In this document: piece by piece, positions 14,753 to 26,154 of the stretch
Position numbering within the stretch: position 1 is the first letter of the stretch
Layout: each line of letters opens with the position of its first letter
Origin: F2B08 sp046260445
Lineage (GTDB): Bacteria > Actinomycetota > Actinomycetes > Actinomycetales > Dermatophilaceae
NCBI GenBank assembly: GCA_046260445.1
Contig: JBHEPF010000004.1
Coordinates: 1 to 37,798 of the forward strand
Direction of reading: 5' to 3'
Length of the DNA stretch: 37,798 bases
The notes under the pieces: generated by a model
Seen by the model: the letters and a program-made list of their open reading frames with translations, nothing else
What the model was told of the DNA's origin: nothing
Databases searched by the model: none
Made by a program: the position numbers and the translations under genes

Positions 14753-14773
14753 GCCGGCGGTGCGACCGCCGGC
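14753..14773 (-). promoter_or_regulatory. Small hairpin in the etfB leader
   Basis: GCCGGCGG (14753-14760), 5-nt loop, CCGCCGGC (14766-14773), 8 perfect pairs, about 55 nt before the etfB start. On the minus strand a TAGGTA hexamer lies just upstream (plus 14779-14784), so the hairpin would form at or near the 5' end of the transcript or overlap the start site. Role unknown. Confidence 0.4.
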
Positions 14774-14880
14774 ATTCGATACCTAGTCTCGCACCGCGGA
14801 CGGGGCGCGCCCTCGCGAACCCCACGTGACCCTGCACACGTGTGGCGCGTCCCACCTTTCCCTCCCTGGGATAGAACCTT

Positions 14881-14915
14881 CATCTTCGGGAGAGCACCGT
14901 TGTCTCCCGAAGGTG
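14881..14915 (-). terminator. Hairpin downstream of enoyl-CoA hydratase gene
   Basis: 13-bp stem, one T-G pair: CATCTTCGGGAGA (14881-14893), 9-nt loop, TCTCCCGAAGGTG (14903-14915). It begins about 31 nt after the hydratase stop on the minus strand. Probable terminator of the YbjN-hydratase transcript. Confidence 0.65.
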
Positions 14916-14946
14916 AACCTCCTTTCCCTGGGCGAGAAAGGACGGG

Positions 14947-15735
14947 TCAGGAGCCGGTGAACGTCGCCTTGCCGGGGCCGTTCTCCACGAACGACTCCAT
15001 ACCCGCCTTCTGGTCGCTCGTGGCGAAGAGGGCGGCGAAGAGCATCCGCTCGATCTGCAGGCCGCTCTCGAGGTCGACCTCGAGACCGCGGTCGATCGCT
15101 TCCTTGGCCGCGCGCAGGGCGTGCGCCGGACCGCCGACGTAGGGAGCCATGCGGGCCCGGGCCGCGGCATAGACCGCGTCCGGCTCCTCGCTGTCGACGA
15201 CCTCGTCGACGAGACCGATCGCGAGCGCCTCATCAGCGGAGACGAACCGTCCGGAGAAGACGATGTCCTTGGCCTTGGCCGGCCCGACGAGCCGGGCCAG
15301 CCGCTGGGTGCCCCCTGCCCCGGGGATGATGCCGAGGAGGATCTCGGGCTGGCCGAGCCGCGCCTTCTTCGCCGCGACCCGGAAGTCACAGGCGAGCGCG
15401 ACCTCACAGCCGCCGCCGAGCGCATAGCCGGTGATCGCGGCGACCGTCGGCTTGGGGATCTGCGCCAGGGCGCGGGTGAAGTCCTGCAGGAGCACCGAAT
15501 GGTCGGCCATCTCCGCATACGACATCGAGGCCATCTCCTTGATGTCGGCGCCGGCGGCGAACACCTTCTCCCCGCCGTAGACGATCACCGCCGCCACATC
15601 CCTGTCAGCGCTCACCTGGGCACAGGCCTGGGACAGCGCCTTCTGGATCTCGGCGTTGAGGGCGTTCATCGGAGGCCGGTCGAGACGGATTGTGGCGATA
15701 CCGCCCTCGACCTCGACGCGGACGAGGTCACTCAC
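14947..15735 (-). CDS. Enoyl-CoA hydratase (crotonase family)
   Basis: Adds water to 2-enoyl-CoA. 262 aa, normal length. Oxyanion-hole segments FAAGADIKEM and GYALGGGCEVALACDF are present. Both catalytic glutamates of crotonase-type hydratases are present and correctly spaced by 20 residues: E111 (GGGCE) and E131 (GQPEILLGIIPGAGGTQRL). It is therefore likely a true hydratase. Start: GTG 15735, preceded by GAGGGGGA; this overlaps the stop of the upstream YbjN gene by 8 nt. With thiolases, ETF and Ccr nearby it could serve crotonyl-CoA metabolism or beta-oxidation; chain length is not readable. Confidence 0.92.
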   Translation of the reverse strand: MSDLVRVEVEGGIATIRLDRPPMNALNAEIQKALSQACAQVSADRDVAAVIVYGGEKVFAAGADIKEMASMSYAEMADHSVLLQDFTRALAQIPKPTVAAITGYALGGGCEVALACDFRVAAKKARLGQPEILLGIIPGAGGTQRLARLVGPAKAKDIVFSGRFVSADEALAIGLVDEVVDSEEPDAVYAAARARMAPYVGGPAHALRAAKEAIDRGLEVDLESGLQIERMLFAALFATSDQKAGMESFVENGPGKATFTGS

Positions 15736-16282
15736 GGCTCTCCCCCTCTGTGGTGGTGTTCTCGGTGTTCTCGGCATCCTCAGCAGGCTCGTTGTCCGAC
15801 TGCTCACCCGAGCGAGCCCGCTCCTCGCGCTGCGCGGCGATGCGCTCGGCGAGCTTGACGATCCGCTCGTGGAAGGCCTGGACGGTCGCCAGCGTGATCT
15901 GGATGCTCACCGAGACGAGCTGCTTGACCGACTGGTCGCCGAGGACCAGGTGCTCGGAGGTCACGACGAGCGCGTTGTTGCCGATCCCCGTCTTGACCAT
16001 CGTCATCGAGAGGTTGATGTCGTTGCAGACCGACAGCTGCATGACCTTGTCCTGCGGCACCGGCTCCCCGAGCTGCCACTGCCCGAAGACGCGCATGATC
16101 TTGACCTCCGACTCCAGACAGCGCACGAAGAGCTGCTGGTCATTGGCCTTGAAGGCGACATCGCCCTCGCTGTCGACGTTGGGCTCGAGCCCGAGATCCT
16201 GGAGGGCGTCGATGACGAGACCGCGCAGGGGATGCTCGTCGGCGGGCGGTGGGAAGTTCGGCAGGGCCGTGGGATCACTCAT
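15728..16282 (-). CDS. YbjN domain-containing protein
   Basis: 184 aa cytoplasmic protein resembling the YbjN / T3SS-chaperone-like fold common in actinobacteria: ALQDLGLEPNVDSEGDVAFK, LFVRCLESEVKIMRVFGQW, and the helix VCNDINLSMTMVKTGIG. The last 45 residues are charged (RIAAQREERARSGEQSDNEP). Biochemical function is not established; E. coli YbjN has been linked to stress and motility. ATG 16282 is preceded by TACGGT with a 6-nt gap and no ribosome site, so it is probably leaderless. It is divergent from glgX with 48 nt between start codons. The downstream hydratase start overlaps its stop. Confidence 0.82.
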   Translation of the reverse strand: MSDPTALPNFPPPADEHPLRGLVIDALQDLGLEPNVDSEGDVAFKANDQQLFVRCLESEVKIMRVFGQWQLGEPVPQDKVMQLSVCNDINLSMTMVKTGIGNNALVVTSEHLVLGDQSVKQLVSVSIQITLATVQAFHERIVKLAERIAAQREERARSGEQSDNEPAEDAENTENTTTEGESRE

Positions 16283-16288
16283 GAGACC

Positions 16289-16294
16289 ACCGTA
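16289..16294 (-). promoter_or_regulatory. -10 hexamer TACGGT for the YbjN gene
   Basis: Minus-strand TACGGT, 6 nt, then ATG 16282. Geometry of a leaderless transcript. It lies within the 48-bp gap shared with the glgX promoter, so binding of RNA polymerase at the two is probably mutually exclusive. Confidence 0.5.
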
Positions 16295-16317
16295 ACGAAC
16301 GTGACGGCCGGGCCACC

Positions 16318-16323
16318 TAGGAT
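16318..16323 (+). promoter_or_regulatory. -10 hexamer TAGGAT for glgX
   Basis: TAGGAT, 7 nt, then ATG 16331. The overlapping AGGA (16319-16322) could instead be a ribosome site if transcription begins upstream, so leaderless reading is likely but not certain. Confidence 0.45.
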
Positions 16324-16330
16324 GACCGCC

Positions 16331-18508
16331 ATGTCGGTGCCCGCGCGATCGCGCCACCCCCACCCCACCCGCGATCTTCCTCCTCGGGCCGGCGTCACCC
16401 TCCGTTCTGGAGGGGCCGACATCGCCGTCTACGCCGGTCACGCCGACGGCGTCGACCTCTGTCTCTTCGAGCCCGGGGACGAGCGCGGGGAGAGCGAGCG
16501 ACGCATACCCCTGCCGGAACGGGCGCACGGCTGGTGGTGGGGGTTCGTCGAGGGGGTCGGAGTCGGCCAGCGCTATGCGCTGCGCGCGAGGGGACAGTGG
16601 GCACCCGAGGAGGGGATGCGCTACAACGAGCACAAGCTCCTGCTCGACCCGTATGCGCGCGCCCTCGAGGGCACCGTGCGGCTGGGGCCGGAGTCGTATG
16701 CGCACAAAGTGCGGCGCAGCGACTGGCGAGGAGACGGAGAGATCCCCTCCGACCTCGACTCGGCCGCCCACATGCCGCGCGGTGTCGTGCTCGGCAACGG
16801 CTTCGACTGGGGCGGCGTCCGGCCGCCGGACACCTCCCTGGCTGACTCGGTCCTCTATGAGGTCCACGTGAAGAACGTCACGAAGCGCCATCCCGGTATC
16901 CCGGAGGAGCTGCGCGGGACGTATGCGGGCCTCGCCCACCCGGCCGCGATCGATCATCTCCACCGCCTCGGCGTCACCGCGGTCGAGCTGCTCCCGGTCC
17001 ACGCGTTCACGCACGAGCCTCACGTGGTCCAGCGCGGGCTGACGAACCACTGGGGCTACAACACCCTCGGCTTCTTCGCCCCGCACGCCGCCTACGCCTC
17101 GACGACGGACCCGCTGGGCGTCCTCGAGGAGTTCAAGGGAATGGTGCGCCTCCTCCACGAGGCCGGGATCGAGGTCATCCTCGACGTGGTCTACAACCAC
17201 ACCGCCGAAGGTGAGGCCACCGGCCCGACCTACTCGTGGCGAGGCCTCGACAACAAGGCCTACTACCGGCTCGACGACCGGGGCGGACACATCGACCTGA
17301 CAGGGTGCGGGAACAGCCTCAACCTGCGCCATCCGATCGTGGCCCAGATGGTCCTCGACTCGATGCGGTACTGGGTGGAGGAGTGCCACGTCGATGGGTT
17401 CCGCTTCGACCTCGCGGTCACCCTCGGACGGGGCCGCACGAGCGAGTACGACCCGGACCACCCCTTCCTCATCGCCGTGCGCACCGATCCCATGCTCTCC
17501 CGCGTCAAGCTCATCGCCGAGCCGTGGGACGTCGGGCCCGGCGGCTGGCGGACCGGCCAGTTCCCGCCGCCGTTCCTCGAGTGGAACGACACGTTCCGCG
17601 ACGCCGCACGCACCTTCTGGCTCAGCGACGTCCGGGCCGCCCGGCACGGCCACGCCGGGCACGGTGTTCGCGATATCGCGACCCGACTGGCGGGAAGCCA
17701 GGACCTCTTCCACGCCAGCGACCGCGGCCCGCTCGCGTCGGTCAACTTCATCACCGCTCACGACGGTTTCACGGTGGCCGACCTCACCGCCTACAACCGC
17801 AAGCACAACGGGGCCAACGGAGAGGGCAACCGGGACGGGACGGACGACAACCGTTCCTACAACCACGGCCAGGAGGGCTGGGCGGACGCGAGCGAGGCGA
17901 CCCTCGCCGCTCGCCGCCGATCCATCCGGAACCTGCTCGCCACCCTGCTCGTCTCAGCCGGGGTGCCCATGATCAACGCCGGCGACGAGTTCGGACGCTC
18001 GCAATGGGGCAACAACAACCCGTACTGCCTCGACATCGAGGACATCTGGTTCGACTGGGACCTCGCCGACTGGCAGCAGGACCTGCTCGACACGACGAGC
18101 TTCCTCGTCGCGCTGCGCCGCGAGCACCCGGTTCTGCGGCAGCGGACGTTCTTCACCGGCCACACGGTCGACGAGGACGGCTCGGTGGATGTGGCGTGGT
18201 TCGGCGGACACGGCCGAGAGCTCACCCAGGGTGAGTGGGAGTCGGGCGCGACGCACACCCTCTCCATGCTGCTCGACGGTGCGTGGATCGGGACCCACAG
18301 TGTCCTCATCGTCCTGCACGGCGCAGCGGACGAGGGGGCCGTCACACTGCCGGCCGCGCCCGGGCTGCGAGGGTACTCGCTCCTCTGGGACTCGACGTGG
18401 GAGACGCCCCACGAGCAGCGGCCGGAGAGCGAGCCCGCGCCACCCGCCACAGAGATCACGATGGGTGCGGCCAGCCTGCGCATCTATCGCGTCGCCGATC
18501 CGACCTGA
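16331..18508 (+). CDS. glgX: Glycogen debranching enzyme GlgX
   Basis: Isoamylase-type GH13 enzyme that hydrolyses alpha-1,6 branches of glycogen trimmed by phosphorylase. 725 aa. The N-terminal beta-sandwich (GGADIAVYAGHADGVDLCLF) precedes the catalytic barrel. GH13 regions: DVVYNHTAEG (I), DGFRFDLAVTLG with nucleophile D360 (II), AEPWDVGPGGW with general acid E397 (III), ITAHDGF with D478 (IV). The GlgX sequence NEHKLLLDPYARAL is present. ATG 16331 is chosen because of its position 7 nt after TAGGAT and 8 nt after AGGA; ATG 16322 would overlap the -10. It is followed after 49 nt by glgE, which has its own promoter. Confidence 0.93.
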   Translation: MSVPARSRHPHPTRDLPPRAGVTLRSGGADIAVYAGHADGVDLCLFEPGDERGESERRIPLPERAHGWWWGFVEGVGVGQRYALRARGQWAPEEGMRYNEHKLLLDPYARALEGTVRLGPESYAHKVRRSDWRGDGEIPSDLDSAAHMPRGVVLGNGFDWGGVRPPDTSLADSVLYEVHVKNVTKRHPGIPEELRGTYAGLAHPAAIDHLHRLGVTAVELLPVHAFTHEPHVVQRGLTNHWGYNTLGFFAPHAAYASTTDPLGVLEEFKGMVRLLHEAGIEVILDVVYNHTAEGEATGPTYSWRGLDNKAYYRLDDRGGHIDLTGCGNSLNLRHPIVAQMVLDSMRYWVEECHVDGFRFDLAVTLGRGRTSEYDPDHPFLIAVRTDPMLSRVKLIAEPWDVGPGGWRTGQFPPPFLEWNDTFRDAARTFWLSDVRAARHGHAGHGVRDIATRLAGSQDLFHASDRGPLASVNFITAHDGFTVADLTAYNRKHNGANGEGNRDGTDDNRSYNHGQEGWADASEATLAARRRSIRNLLATLLVSAGVPMINAGDEFGRSQWGNNNPYCLDIEDIWFDWDLADWQQDLLDTTSFLVALRREHPVLRQRTFFTGHTVDEDGSVDVAWFGGHGRELTQGEWESGATHTLSMLLDGAWIGTHSVLIVLHGAADEGAVTLPAAPGLRGYSLLWDSTWETPHEQRPESEPAPPATEITMGAASLRIYRVADPT

Positions 18509-18544
18509 CGGCGCGCGGGAACTGCGGTGGCCGTCACACTTCGA

Positions 18545-18550
18545 TAGCGT
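18545..18550 (+). promoter_or_regulatory. -10 hexamer TAGCGT for glgE
   Basis: TAGCGT, 7 nt (TGGGCGG), then GTG 18558. The predicted transcription start coincides with the start codon. There is no purine-rich ribosome site and no recognisable -35. Leaderless initiation of glgE and the glucan operon is inferred. Confidence 0.5.
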
Positions 18551-18557
18551 TGGGCGG

Positions 18558-20651
18558 GTGACGTCACCGTCGAAGCCTCACGCCCCGTCCCCTGCTTCCG
18601 CGCCTGCGGCCCCTCGCGCCGCGGTGCCCACCTCGGATCCCCCGCAGACCCCCCTGTGCCGCATCCCCGTCCTCGACGTCGGCCCGAAGGTGGACGGGGG
18701 CCGGCGACCGGCGAAGTCGGTCGTGGACGAGGAGTTCGTCGTCACCGCAACCGTGTTCCGCGAGGGACATGACGCCGTCAACGCGAGTGTCGTCCTCGTC
18801 GACCCCGACGGGGCCGAGACCGTCCTGCCCATGGAGTGCACGAACGAGGGCCTGAGCTTCTGGGAGGCCACCGTCTCGGCCCCCCGGACTGGGCAGTGGC
18901 ACTACCGCGTCGAGGGGTGGTCCGACCCCTACGGCACCTGGCGGCACGACGCCATGATCAAGATCGCCGCCGACGTCGACGTCGAGCTCATGCTCGAGGA
19001 GGGTGCCCTCGTCTTCGAGCGCGCCCTCGCGAGCGTCGAGCGCACCTCCGATCAGCGGGCAGTCCTCGAGGACGCGCTCGCCACGATCCGCGACACCTCG
19101 CACGGCACCCAGGTCCGCCTCGATGCCGGGGCCGCCGAGCCGACCCGCACGGAGATGACCGTCCGCCCGCTGCGCGAGATGGTCAGCCCGAGCGACGCAT
19201 ACCCCCTGCTCGTGGAGCGTGAGCTCGCCCTCGCGGGTGCGTGGTACGAGATCTTCCCCCGGTCGGAGGGAGCCGTCCGCGACCCCAGGACCGGCCACTG
19301 GAAGAGCGGGACCCTGCGCACCGCGGCACAGCGGCTCCCGGCCATCGCCTCGATGGGGTTCGATGTCGTCTATCTCACCCCGATCCACCCCATCGGCGCA
19401 TCGGCCCGCAAGGGTCGAAACAACACGTTGAACGCCGGACCGGACGACCCCGGCAGCCCGTATGCGATCGGCTCCCCCGACGGCGGGCACGACGCCATCC
19501 ACCCCGATCTCGGGACCTTCGAGGACTTCGACCACTTCGTCGCGAGCGCAGCGGACCTCGGGCTCGAGGTGGCGATGGACATCGCGCTGCAGTGCTCCCC
19601 CGACCATCCCTACGTGACCGAGCACCCCGAGTGGTTCACCACGCGGGCCGACGGCACCATCGCCTATGCGGAGAACCCCCCCAAGAAGTACCAGGACATC
19701 TATCCGCTCAACTTCGACAACGACCCGGCCGGCGCCTACGCGGAGGTACGGCGGGTCGTCCAGGTCTGGATCGACCATGGAGTGAAGATCTTCCGGGTGG
19801 ACAACCCCCACACCAAGCCGGTGCAGTTCTGGCAGTGGCTCATCGCCGACGTCGCCAAGGACCATCCCGAGGTCATCTGGCTCGCGGAGGCCTTCACCAA
19901 GCCGGCCATGATGCACACCCTGGGCAAGGCCGGGTTCCAGCAGAGCTACACCTACTACGCCTGGCGCAACAGCCGGTGGGATCTCGAGGAGTACTGCCTC
20001 GAGCTCGCCGGCGAGGCCGCGGCCTACATGCGTCCGTCGTTCTGGCCGACGACCCACGACATCCTCACGCCGTACATGCAGTTCGGCGGCCCGACGGCCT
20101 GGAAGCTGCGTGCGGCCCTGGCCGCCACCCTGGTCCCGACCTACGGCATCTACGCCGGCTACGAGCTCCACGAGCACATCGCCCGGCCGGGCGCCGAGGA
20201 GCAGCTCGACAACGAGAAGTACGAGTACAAGGACCGTGAGTGGTACCGATATGAGCCCGGCGGCGATCGTGCGGGCCGGTCCCTCGCGGGATACCTGACC
20301 CGGATCAACGAGATCCGCGCGGCACACCCGGCGCTGCGCTGGCTGCGCAACATCGTCTTCCACCACGCCGACGACGAGAACGTCATGGTGTTCAGCAAGC
20401 GGCGGGTGGTGCCACCCACGTCGGATTCAGCCGGCACCGATGACGTGGTCATCGTCGTCGCGAACCTCGACCCGCACAGCACCCGCGAGACCCAGATCCG
20501 GCTGGCGATGCCCGAGCTGGGGATGGACCACCACGACCGGTTCGTCGCCCGTGACGAGATCACCGGGACGGAGTGGTCCTGGGGCGAGCAGAACTATGTC
20601 CGCCTCGGCCCCGAGAACGAGCCGGTCCACATCGTGTCGGTCCGGAGGTAG
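18558..20651 (+). CDS. glgE: Alpha-1,4-glucan:maltose-1-phosphate maltosyltransferase GlgE
   Basis: GH13_3 enzyme that transfers maltose from alpha-maltose 1-phosphate to alpha-1,4-glucan and releases phosphate. 697 aa. A Pro/Ala-rich N-terminal tail precedes the beta-sandwich; the all-alpha insert follows (about residues 140-215) and then the barrel. YEIFPRSEGA and NPPKKYQDIYPLNFDND are GlgE hallmarks. The nucleophile D415 (FRVDNPHTKP), the general acid E444 (IWLAEAFT) and D501 (PTTHDIL) have the same spacing (29 and 86 residues) as D394, E423 and D480 of Streptomyces coelicolor GlgE. The GTG start at 18558 is exactly 7 nt after TAGCGT; no other in-frame start fits. Two nt separate its stop from the treS start, so it leads the operon glgE-treS-mak-glgB-pgm. 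Confidence 0.95.
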   Translation: MTSPSKPHAPSPASAPAAPRAAVPTSDPPQTPLCRIPVLDVGPKVDGGRRPAKSVVDEEFVVTATVFREGHDAVNASVVLVDPDGAETVLPMECTNEGLSFWEATVSAPRTGQWHYRVEGWSDPYGTWRHDAMIKIAADVDVELMLEEGALVFERALASVERTSDQRAVLEDALATIRDTSHGTQVRLDAGAAEPTRTEMTVRPLREMVSPSDAYPLLVERELALAGAWYEIFPRSEGAVRDPRTGHWKSGTLRTAAQRLPAIASMGFDVVYLTPIHPIGASARKGRNNTLNAGPDDPGSPYAIGSPDGGHDAIHPDLGTFEDFDHFVASAADLGLEVAMDIALQCSPDHPYVTEHPEWFTTRADGTIAYAENPPKKYQDIYPLNFDNDPAGAYAEVRRVVQVWIDHGVKIFRVDNPHTKPVQFWQWLIADVAKDHPEVIWLAEAFTKPAMMHTLGKAGFQQSYTYYAWRNSRWDLEEYCLELAGEAAAYMRPSFWPTTHDILTPYMQFGGPTAWKLRAALAATLVPTYGIYAGYELHEHIARPGAEEQLDNEKYEYKDREWYRYEPGGDRAGRSLAGYLTRINEIRAAHPALRWLRNIVFHHADDENVMVFSKRRVVPPTSDSAGTDDVVIVVANLDPHSTRETQIRLAMPELGMDHHDRFVARDEITGTEWSWGEQNYVRLGPENEPVHIVSVRR

Positions 20652-20653
20652 AG

Positions 20654-22391
<1,738 letters not shown>

Positions 22392-22399
<8 letters not shown>

Positions 22400-23861
22400 C
22401 GTGCACACAGGAACCTGGCTCCGCCCGACGAAGCTCGAGCTGCTCGCTCAGTGGATGGGTGGCCAGCGGTGGTATGCGGCCAAGGGCGCCTCACCGGTCC
22501 TCACCGCCCTCGCGGCCTGGCGTCTCGGTGACCCGGCCGGCGAGGTCGGCATCGAGACCCACATCGTCCTCGACACCGGCGGTCTCGAGCCGGTCACCTA
22601 CCAGGTGCCGCTCACCTACCGCGGCGAGCCGGCCCCGGAGCTCGAGCACGCCCTCGTCGGCACGATGGAGCACGGGGTCCTGGGCCGGCGCTGGGTCTAT
22701 GACGCGGCGCACGACCCGGTCTACGCGACCCAGCTCCTGGCCCTCGCGTGCGGAGAGGTGCAGGCCGAGTCGAGCTCGCACAGTGACGCGCCCGACGAGC
22801 GCTACACCGGCGAGCCGGCGTCCTCCTGGACCCGAGCGCTCACCGTGCGTGGCAGCCGGGTCCTCGTCGGAGAGCAGTCCAACACCTCGGTCATCCTCGA
22901 CACGGTCGACGAGACCGGGACCGGCTGTCCGATCATCATCAAGATCTTCCGGACCCTCGCTGCGGGCGCCAACCCCGACGTCGTACTCCAGGGCGCTCTA
23001 CGGGAGGCGGGGTGCGAGCGGGTGCCGGCCGTCGTCGGCTCGGTCTCCGGCTCCTGGCCTGCCGCCCGCCCGGAGGAGGGGATGGCGGAGCAGCCCGAGC
23101 TCCACGGAGACCTCGCCTTCGCCCAGGAGTTCATCCCCGGCTCGGAGGACGCGTGGCGGGTCGCCCTGCGGGCAGCGCAGGAGGGCTCGGACTTCACCTC
23201 TGCCGCCCGCGAGCTCGGCGAGGCGACCGCCGCCGTGCATACCGCGCTCGCCGAGGCGCTTCCGACGCAGGAGGCGACGGCGCAGGACATCACCCGGATC
23301 ACCGCCGTCATGCGCCGCCGGCTCCGCGCCGCGAGTGCCCTCGTCCCGGACCTCGCGTCGCGATCCGCTCGGATCGAGGCGGTCTTCGCCGCCGCCGAGG
23401 CGGCGCCATGGCCACCGCTGCAGCGCATCCACGGCGACTACCACCTCGGGCAGGTGCTGCACTCCCCCGCCCGCGGATGGCTGCTCCTCGACTTCGAGGG
23501 TGAGCCGCTGCGACCGCTCGCCGAGCGCTCGCACCCGGACTCGACCTTCCGCGACATCGCCGGAATGCTGCGCTCCCTCGACTACGCCGGCGGATCGGCC
23601 GAGCAGGAGCGCCCTGAGGTCAGTGCCCGCGACTGGGTGGACAATGGGGCCACCGCGTTCCTCGACGGCTACTCCGGCACCGCTGCCGATCCGCGGGGTC
23701 ACGACGAGCTGCTGCGAGCGTTCCTTCTCGACAAGGCGCTCTACGAGGTCGTCTACGAGGCCCGCAACCGACCGACCTGGCTCCCGATCCCTGTGGCCGC
23801 CATCACCCGCCTCCTGGGCCAGTCCCAGGAGAACGACGAAGAGAGAGATCCGACCGCGTGA
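22392..23861 (+). CDS. mak: Maltokinase (Mak/Pep2)
   Basis: Phosphorylates maltose to maltose 1-phosphate, the GlgE donor. 489 aa. The N-terminal cap (LLAQWMGGQRWYAAKG) is typical of maltokinases. The aminoglycoside-phosphotransferase-like C-lobe holds the catalytic Brenner motif RIHGDYHLGQVL (D349) and the metal-binding LLLDFEGEPLRPL (D367). ATG 22392 has a GAGAGGAG ribosome site and overlaps treS by 8 nt; the stop overlaps glgB (GTGA). This suggests stoichiometric expression with TreS, with which it forms a complex in mycobacteria. Confidence 0.94.
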
Positions 23862-26152
23862 GCTCCACTCCCACCCATGAGGTACCCGGCGCCATCACCG
23901 CCCTGGTCCAGGGCCGACACCAGCAGCCGCACGACCTCCTCGGCCAGCATCTCGTCGAGCACGGGCTGCTCGTCCGCGTCTACCGCCCGCTCGCGAGCCG
24001 AGTCCGGGTCCGCTTCGAGGACGGCGAGGTCCTCGACCTCCAGCACGAGGCGCAGGGTGTCTGGCGCGGGGTGCACGCAGACGCGCGCACAACGATGGAC
24101 TACCGGGTCCTCACGACGTGGGCGGACGGGATCGAGCACGAGGGGGACGACCCCTACCGCTTCGCGCCCACCCTCGGCCCGATCGACCTGCACCTCATCG
24201 GCGAGGGCCGGCACGAGCAGCTGTGGACCGTCCTCGGCGCCCATGTCCATCGGTATGAGGGACCGTTGGGCAAGGTGGTGGGGACGTCGTTCGCCGTCTG
24301 GGCACCGCGGGCGCGCGCCGTCCGGGTCATCGGGGACTTCAACGACTGGGACGGCTCCGGTCATGCGATGCGACTGCTCGGCGCGAGCGGGGTCTGGGAG
24401 CTGTTCGTCCCCGCAGTCGGCGAGGGAGCCGCATACAAGTTCGAGATCCGCGGTGCCGACGACCAGGTGCGCGCCAAGGCCGACCCGCTCGCCCGGCGCA
24501 CCGAGTGTCCCCCGCGCACCGCCTCGGTGGTCACCGAGAGCGACTACGAGTGGGGCGACGACGACTGGTTGGCCCAGCGGGCCGAGCGCGACGCCCACAC
24601 GGGCCCGATGAGCGTCTACGAGGTGCATCTTGCCTCGTGGCGCCAAGGCCAGACCTATCGCGACCTGGCCGAGCATCTCGTCAACTACGTCGTCGACCTG
24701 GGATTCACCCACGTCGAGCTCCTGCCGGTCATGGAGCACCCCTACGGCCCGTCATGGGGCTACCAGGTGACCGGGTACTTCGCGCCGACCTCGCGCCTCG
24801 GCACACCGGACGACTTCCGCTACCTCGTGGACCGTCTGCACCAGGCCGGCGTCGGGGTCATCCTCGACTGGGTACCCGGACACTTCCCCAAGGACGCCTT
24901 CGCACTCGCCCGCTTCGACGGGCTTCCCCTCTATGAGCACCCCGACCCTCGCCGCGGCGACCAGCCCGACTGGGGTACGCACGTCTTCGACTTCGGTCGC
25001 CGCGAGGTCCGCAACTTCCTCGTCGCCAACGCGTGCTACTGGCTCGAGGAGTTCCACGCCGACGGCCTGCGCGTCGACGCCGTCGCCTCGATGCTCTACC
25101 TCGACTACTCACGCGATGACGGCCAGTGGCTGCCGAACGAGCACGGCGGCCGGGAGTACCTCGAGGCGATCGGCCTGCTCCAGGAGGCCAACGCCACCGC
25201 CTACAAGCGCAACCCGGGGATCGTCATGATCGCCGAGGAGTCGACCTCGTGGCCGGGGGTCACGAAGCCCACCGACGAGGGCGGTCTCGGCTTCGGGCTC
25301 AAGTGGAACATGGGTTGGATGAGCGACTCGCTCAGCTACCTGGGGCAGCAGCCGATCCATCGGCAGTACCACCACAACCTGCTGACCTTCGCCCTCATGT
25401 ACGCATTCAGCGAGAACTACATGCTGCCGATCAGTCACGACGAGGTCGTCCACGGCAAGGGCTCGCTGCTCAACAAGGTCACCGGCAGCCGCTACGAGCA
25501 GCTCGCGACCGTGCGTGCCTACCTCGCCTACATGTGGTCCCACCCGGGCAAGCAGCTCCTCTTCATGGGTTCGGAGTTCGCTCAGCCGGGCGAGTGGGCC
25601 GACGGGCGGTCACTGGACTGGTGGCTGCTCGACCACGCCGCGCACTACCGGGTCCACGCCCTCGTCAAGGAGCTCAACGCGCTCTACCAGGAGCACGACG
25701 CCTTGTGGCGGCTCGACTCCTCGGCCGCGGGGTTCGAGTGGCTCGACGCGGACGACAACGGCGGCAACACCATCTCGTACCTGCGCTTCGCCCACGCCGA
25801 CCGGACCGGCGACGTGGTCGCCGCCGTGGTCAACTTCAGCGGCGACGCCAAGGAGTGGATCAAGGTCGGCGTTCCGCGGGCCGGATCCTGGCGGGTCGCG
25901 CTCGACACGTCCGGTTTCGACGAGTTCAGTTCGCCGTCCCAGGCCGGCCGGGTCGTGGAGACCGAGCCCGAGCCCTGGCACGGGCAGCCGCACAGCGTGA
26001 CGGTGCGCCTGGCCGCGCTCTCCGCCCTCTTCCTCGTGCCGGGGCAGACCGAGGACGTCGCGACCGGCACCGACACCACACACGCCGCCATCGAAGTCGA
26101 CACCGACGTCGAATTCGGCACCGACACAGACACCGCCATCGGCAAGGAGTGA
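23858..26152 (+). CDS. glgB: 1,4-alpha-glucan branching enzyme GlgB
   Basis: Introduces alpha-1,6 branches into the glucan built by GlgE. 764 aa. The N1 domain (ALVQGRHQQPHDLLGQHL) and the CBM48 (FAVWAPRARAVRVIGDFNDW) are both present. The barrel has D407 (DGLRVDAVASMLYLDYSR), E460 (MIAEESTSWPGVT) and D528 (PISHDEVVHGKGS), all canonical. After the usual family end (ALFLVPG) about 35 residues form a Thr/Asp-rich acidic tail with TDTDT runs, which is atypical. The start is GTG 23858, sharing GTGA with the maltokinase stop. The pgm start lies 2 nt after its stop. Confidence 0.95.
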   Translation: MSSTPTHEVPGAITALVQGRHQQPHDLLGQHLVEHGLLVRVYRPLASRVRVRFEDGEVLDLQHEAQGVWRGVHADARTTMDYRVLTTWADGIEHEGDDPYRFAPTLGPIDLHLIGEGRHEQLWTVLGAHVHRYEGPLGKVVGTSFAVWAPRARAVRVIGDFNDWDGSGHAMRLLGASGVWELFVPAVGEGAAYKFEIRGADDQVRAKADPLARRTECPPRTASVVTESDYEWGDDDWLAQRAERDAHTGPMSVYEVHLASWRQGQTYRDLAEHLVNYVVDLGFTHVELLPVMEHPYGPSWGYQVTGYFAPTSRLGTPDDFRYLVDRLHQAGVGVILDWVPGHFPKDAFALARFDGLPLYEHPDPRRGDQPDWGTHVFDFGRREVRNFLVANACYWLEEFHADGLRVDAVASMLYLDYSRDDGQWLPNEHGGREYLEAIGLLQEANATAYKRNPGIVMIAEESTSWPGVTKPTDEGGLGFGLKWNMGWMSDSLSYLGQQPIHRQYHHNLLTFALMYAFSENYMLPISHDEVVHGKGSLLNKVTGSRYEQLATVRAYLAYMWSHPGKQLLFMGSEFAQPGEWADGRSLDWWLLDHAAHYRVHALVKELNALYQEHDALWRLDSSAAGFEWLDADDNGGNTISYLRFAHADRTGDVVAAVVNFSGDAKEWIKVGVPRAGSWRVALDTSGFDEFSSPSQAGRVVETEPEPWHGQPHSVTVRLAALSALFLVPGQTEDVATGTDTTHAAIEVDTDVEFGTDTDTAIGKE

Positions 26153-26154
26153 GC

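Noticed and set aside
18564..20366. 600-codon open frame on the minus strand across glgE
   Set aside because: No recognisable domain; glgE on the plus strand has complete catalytic residues.
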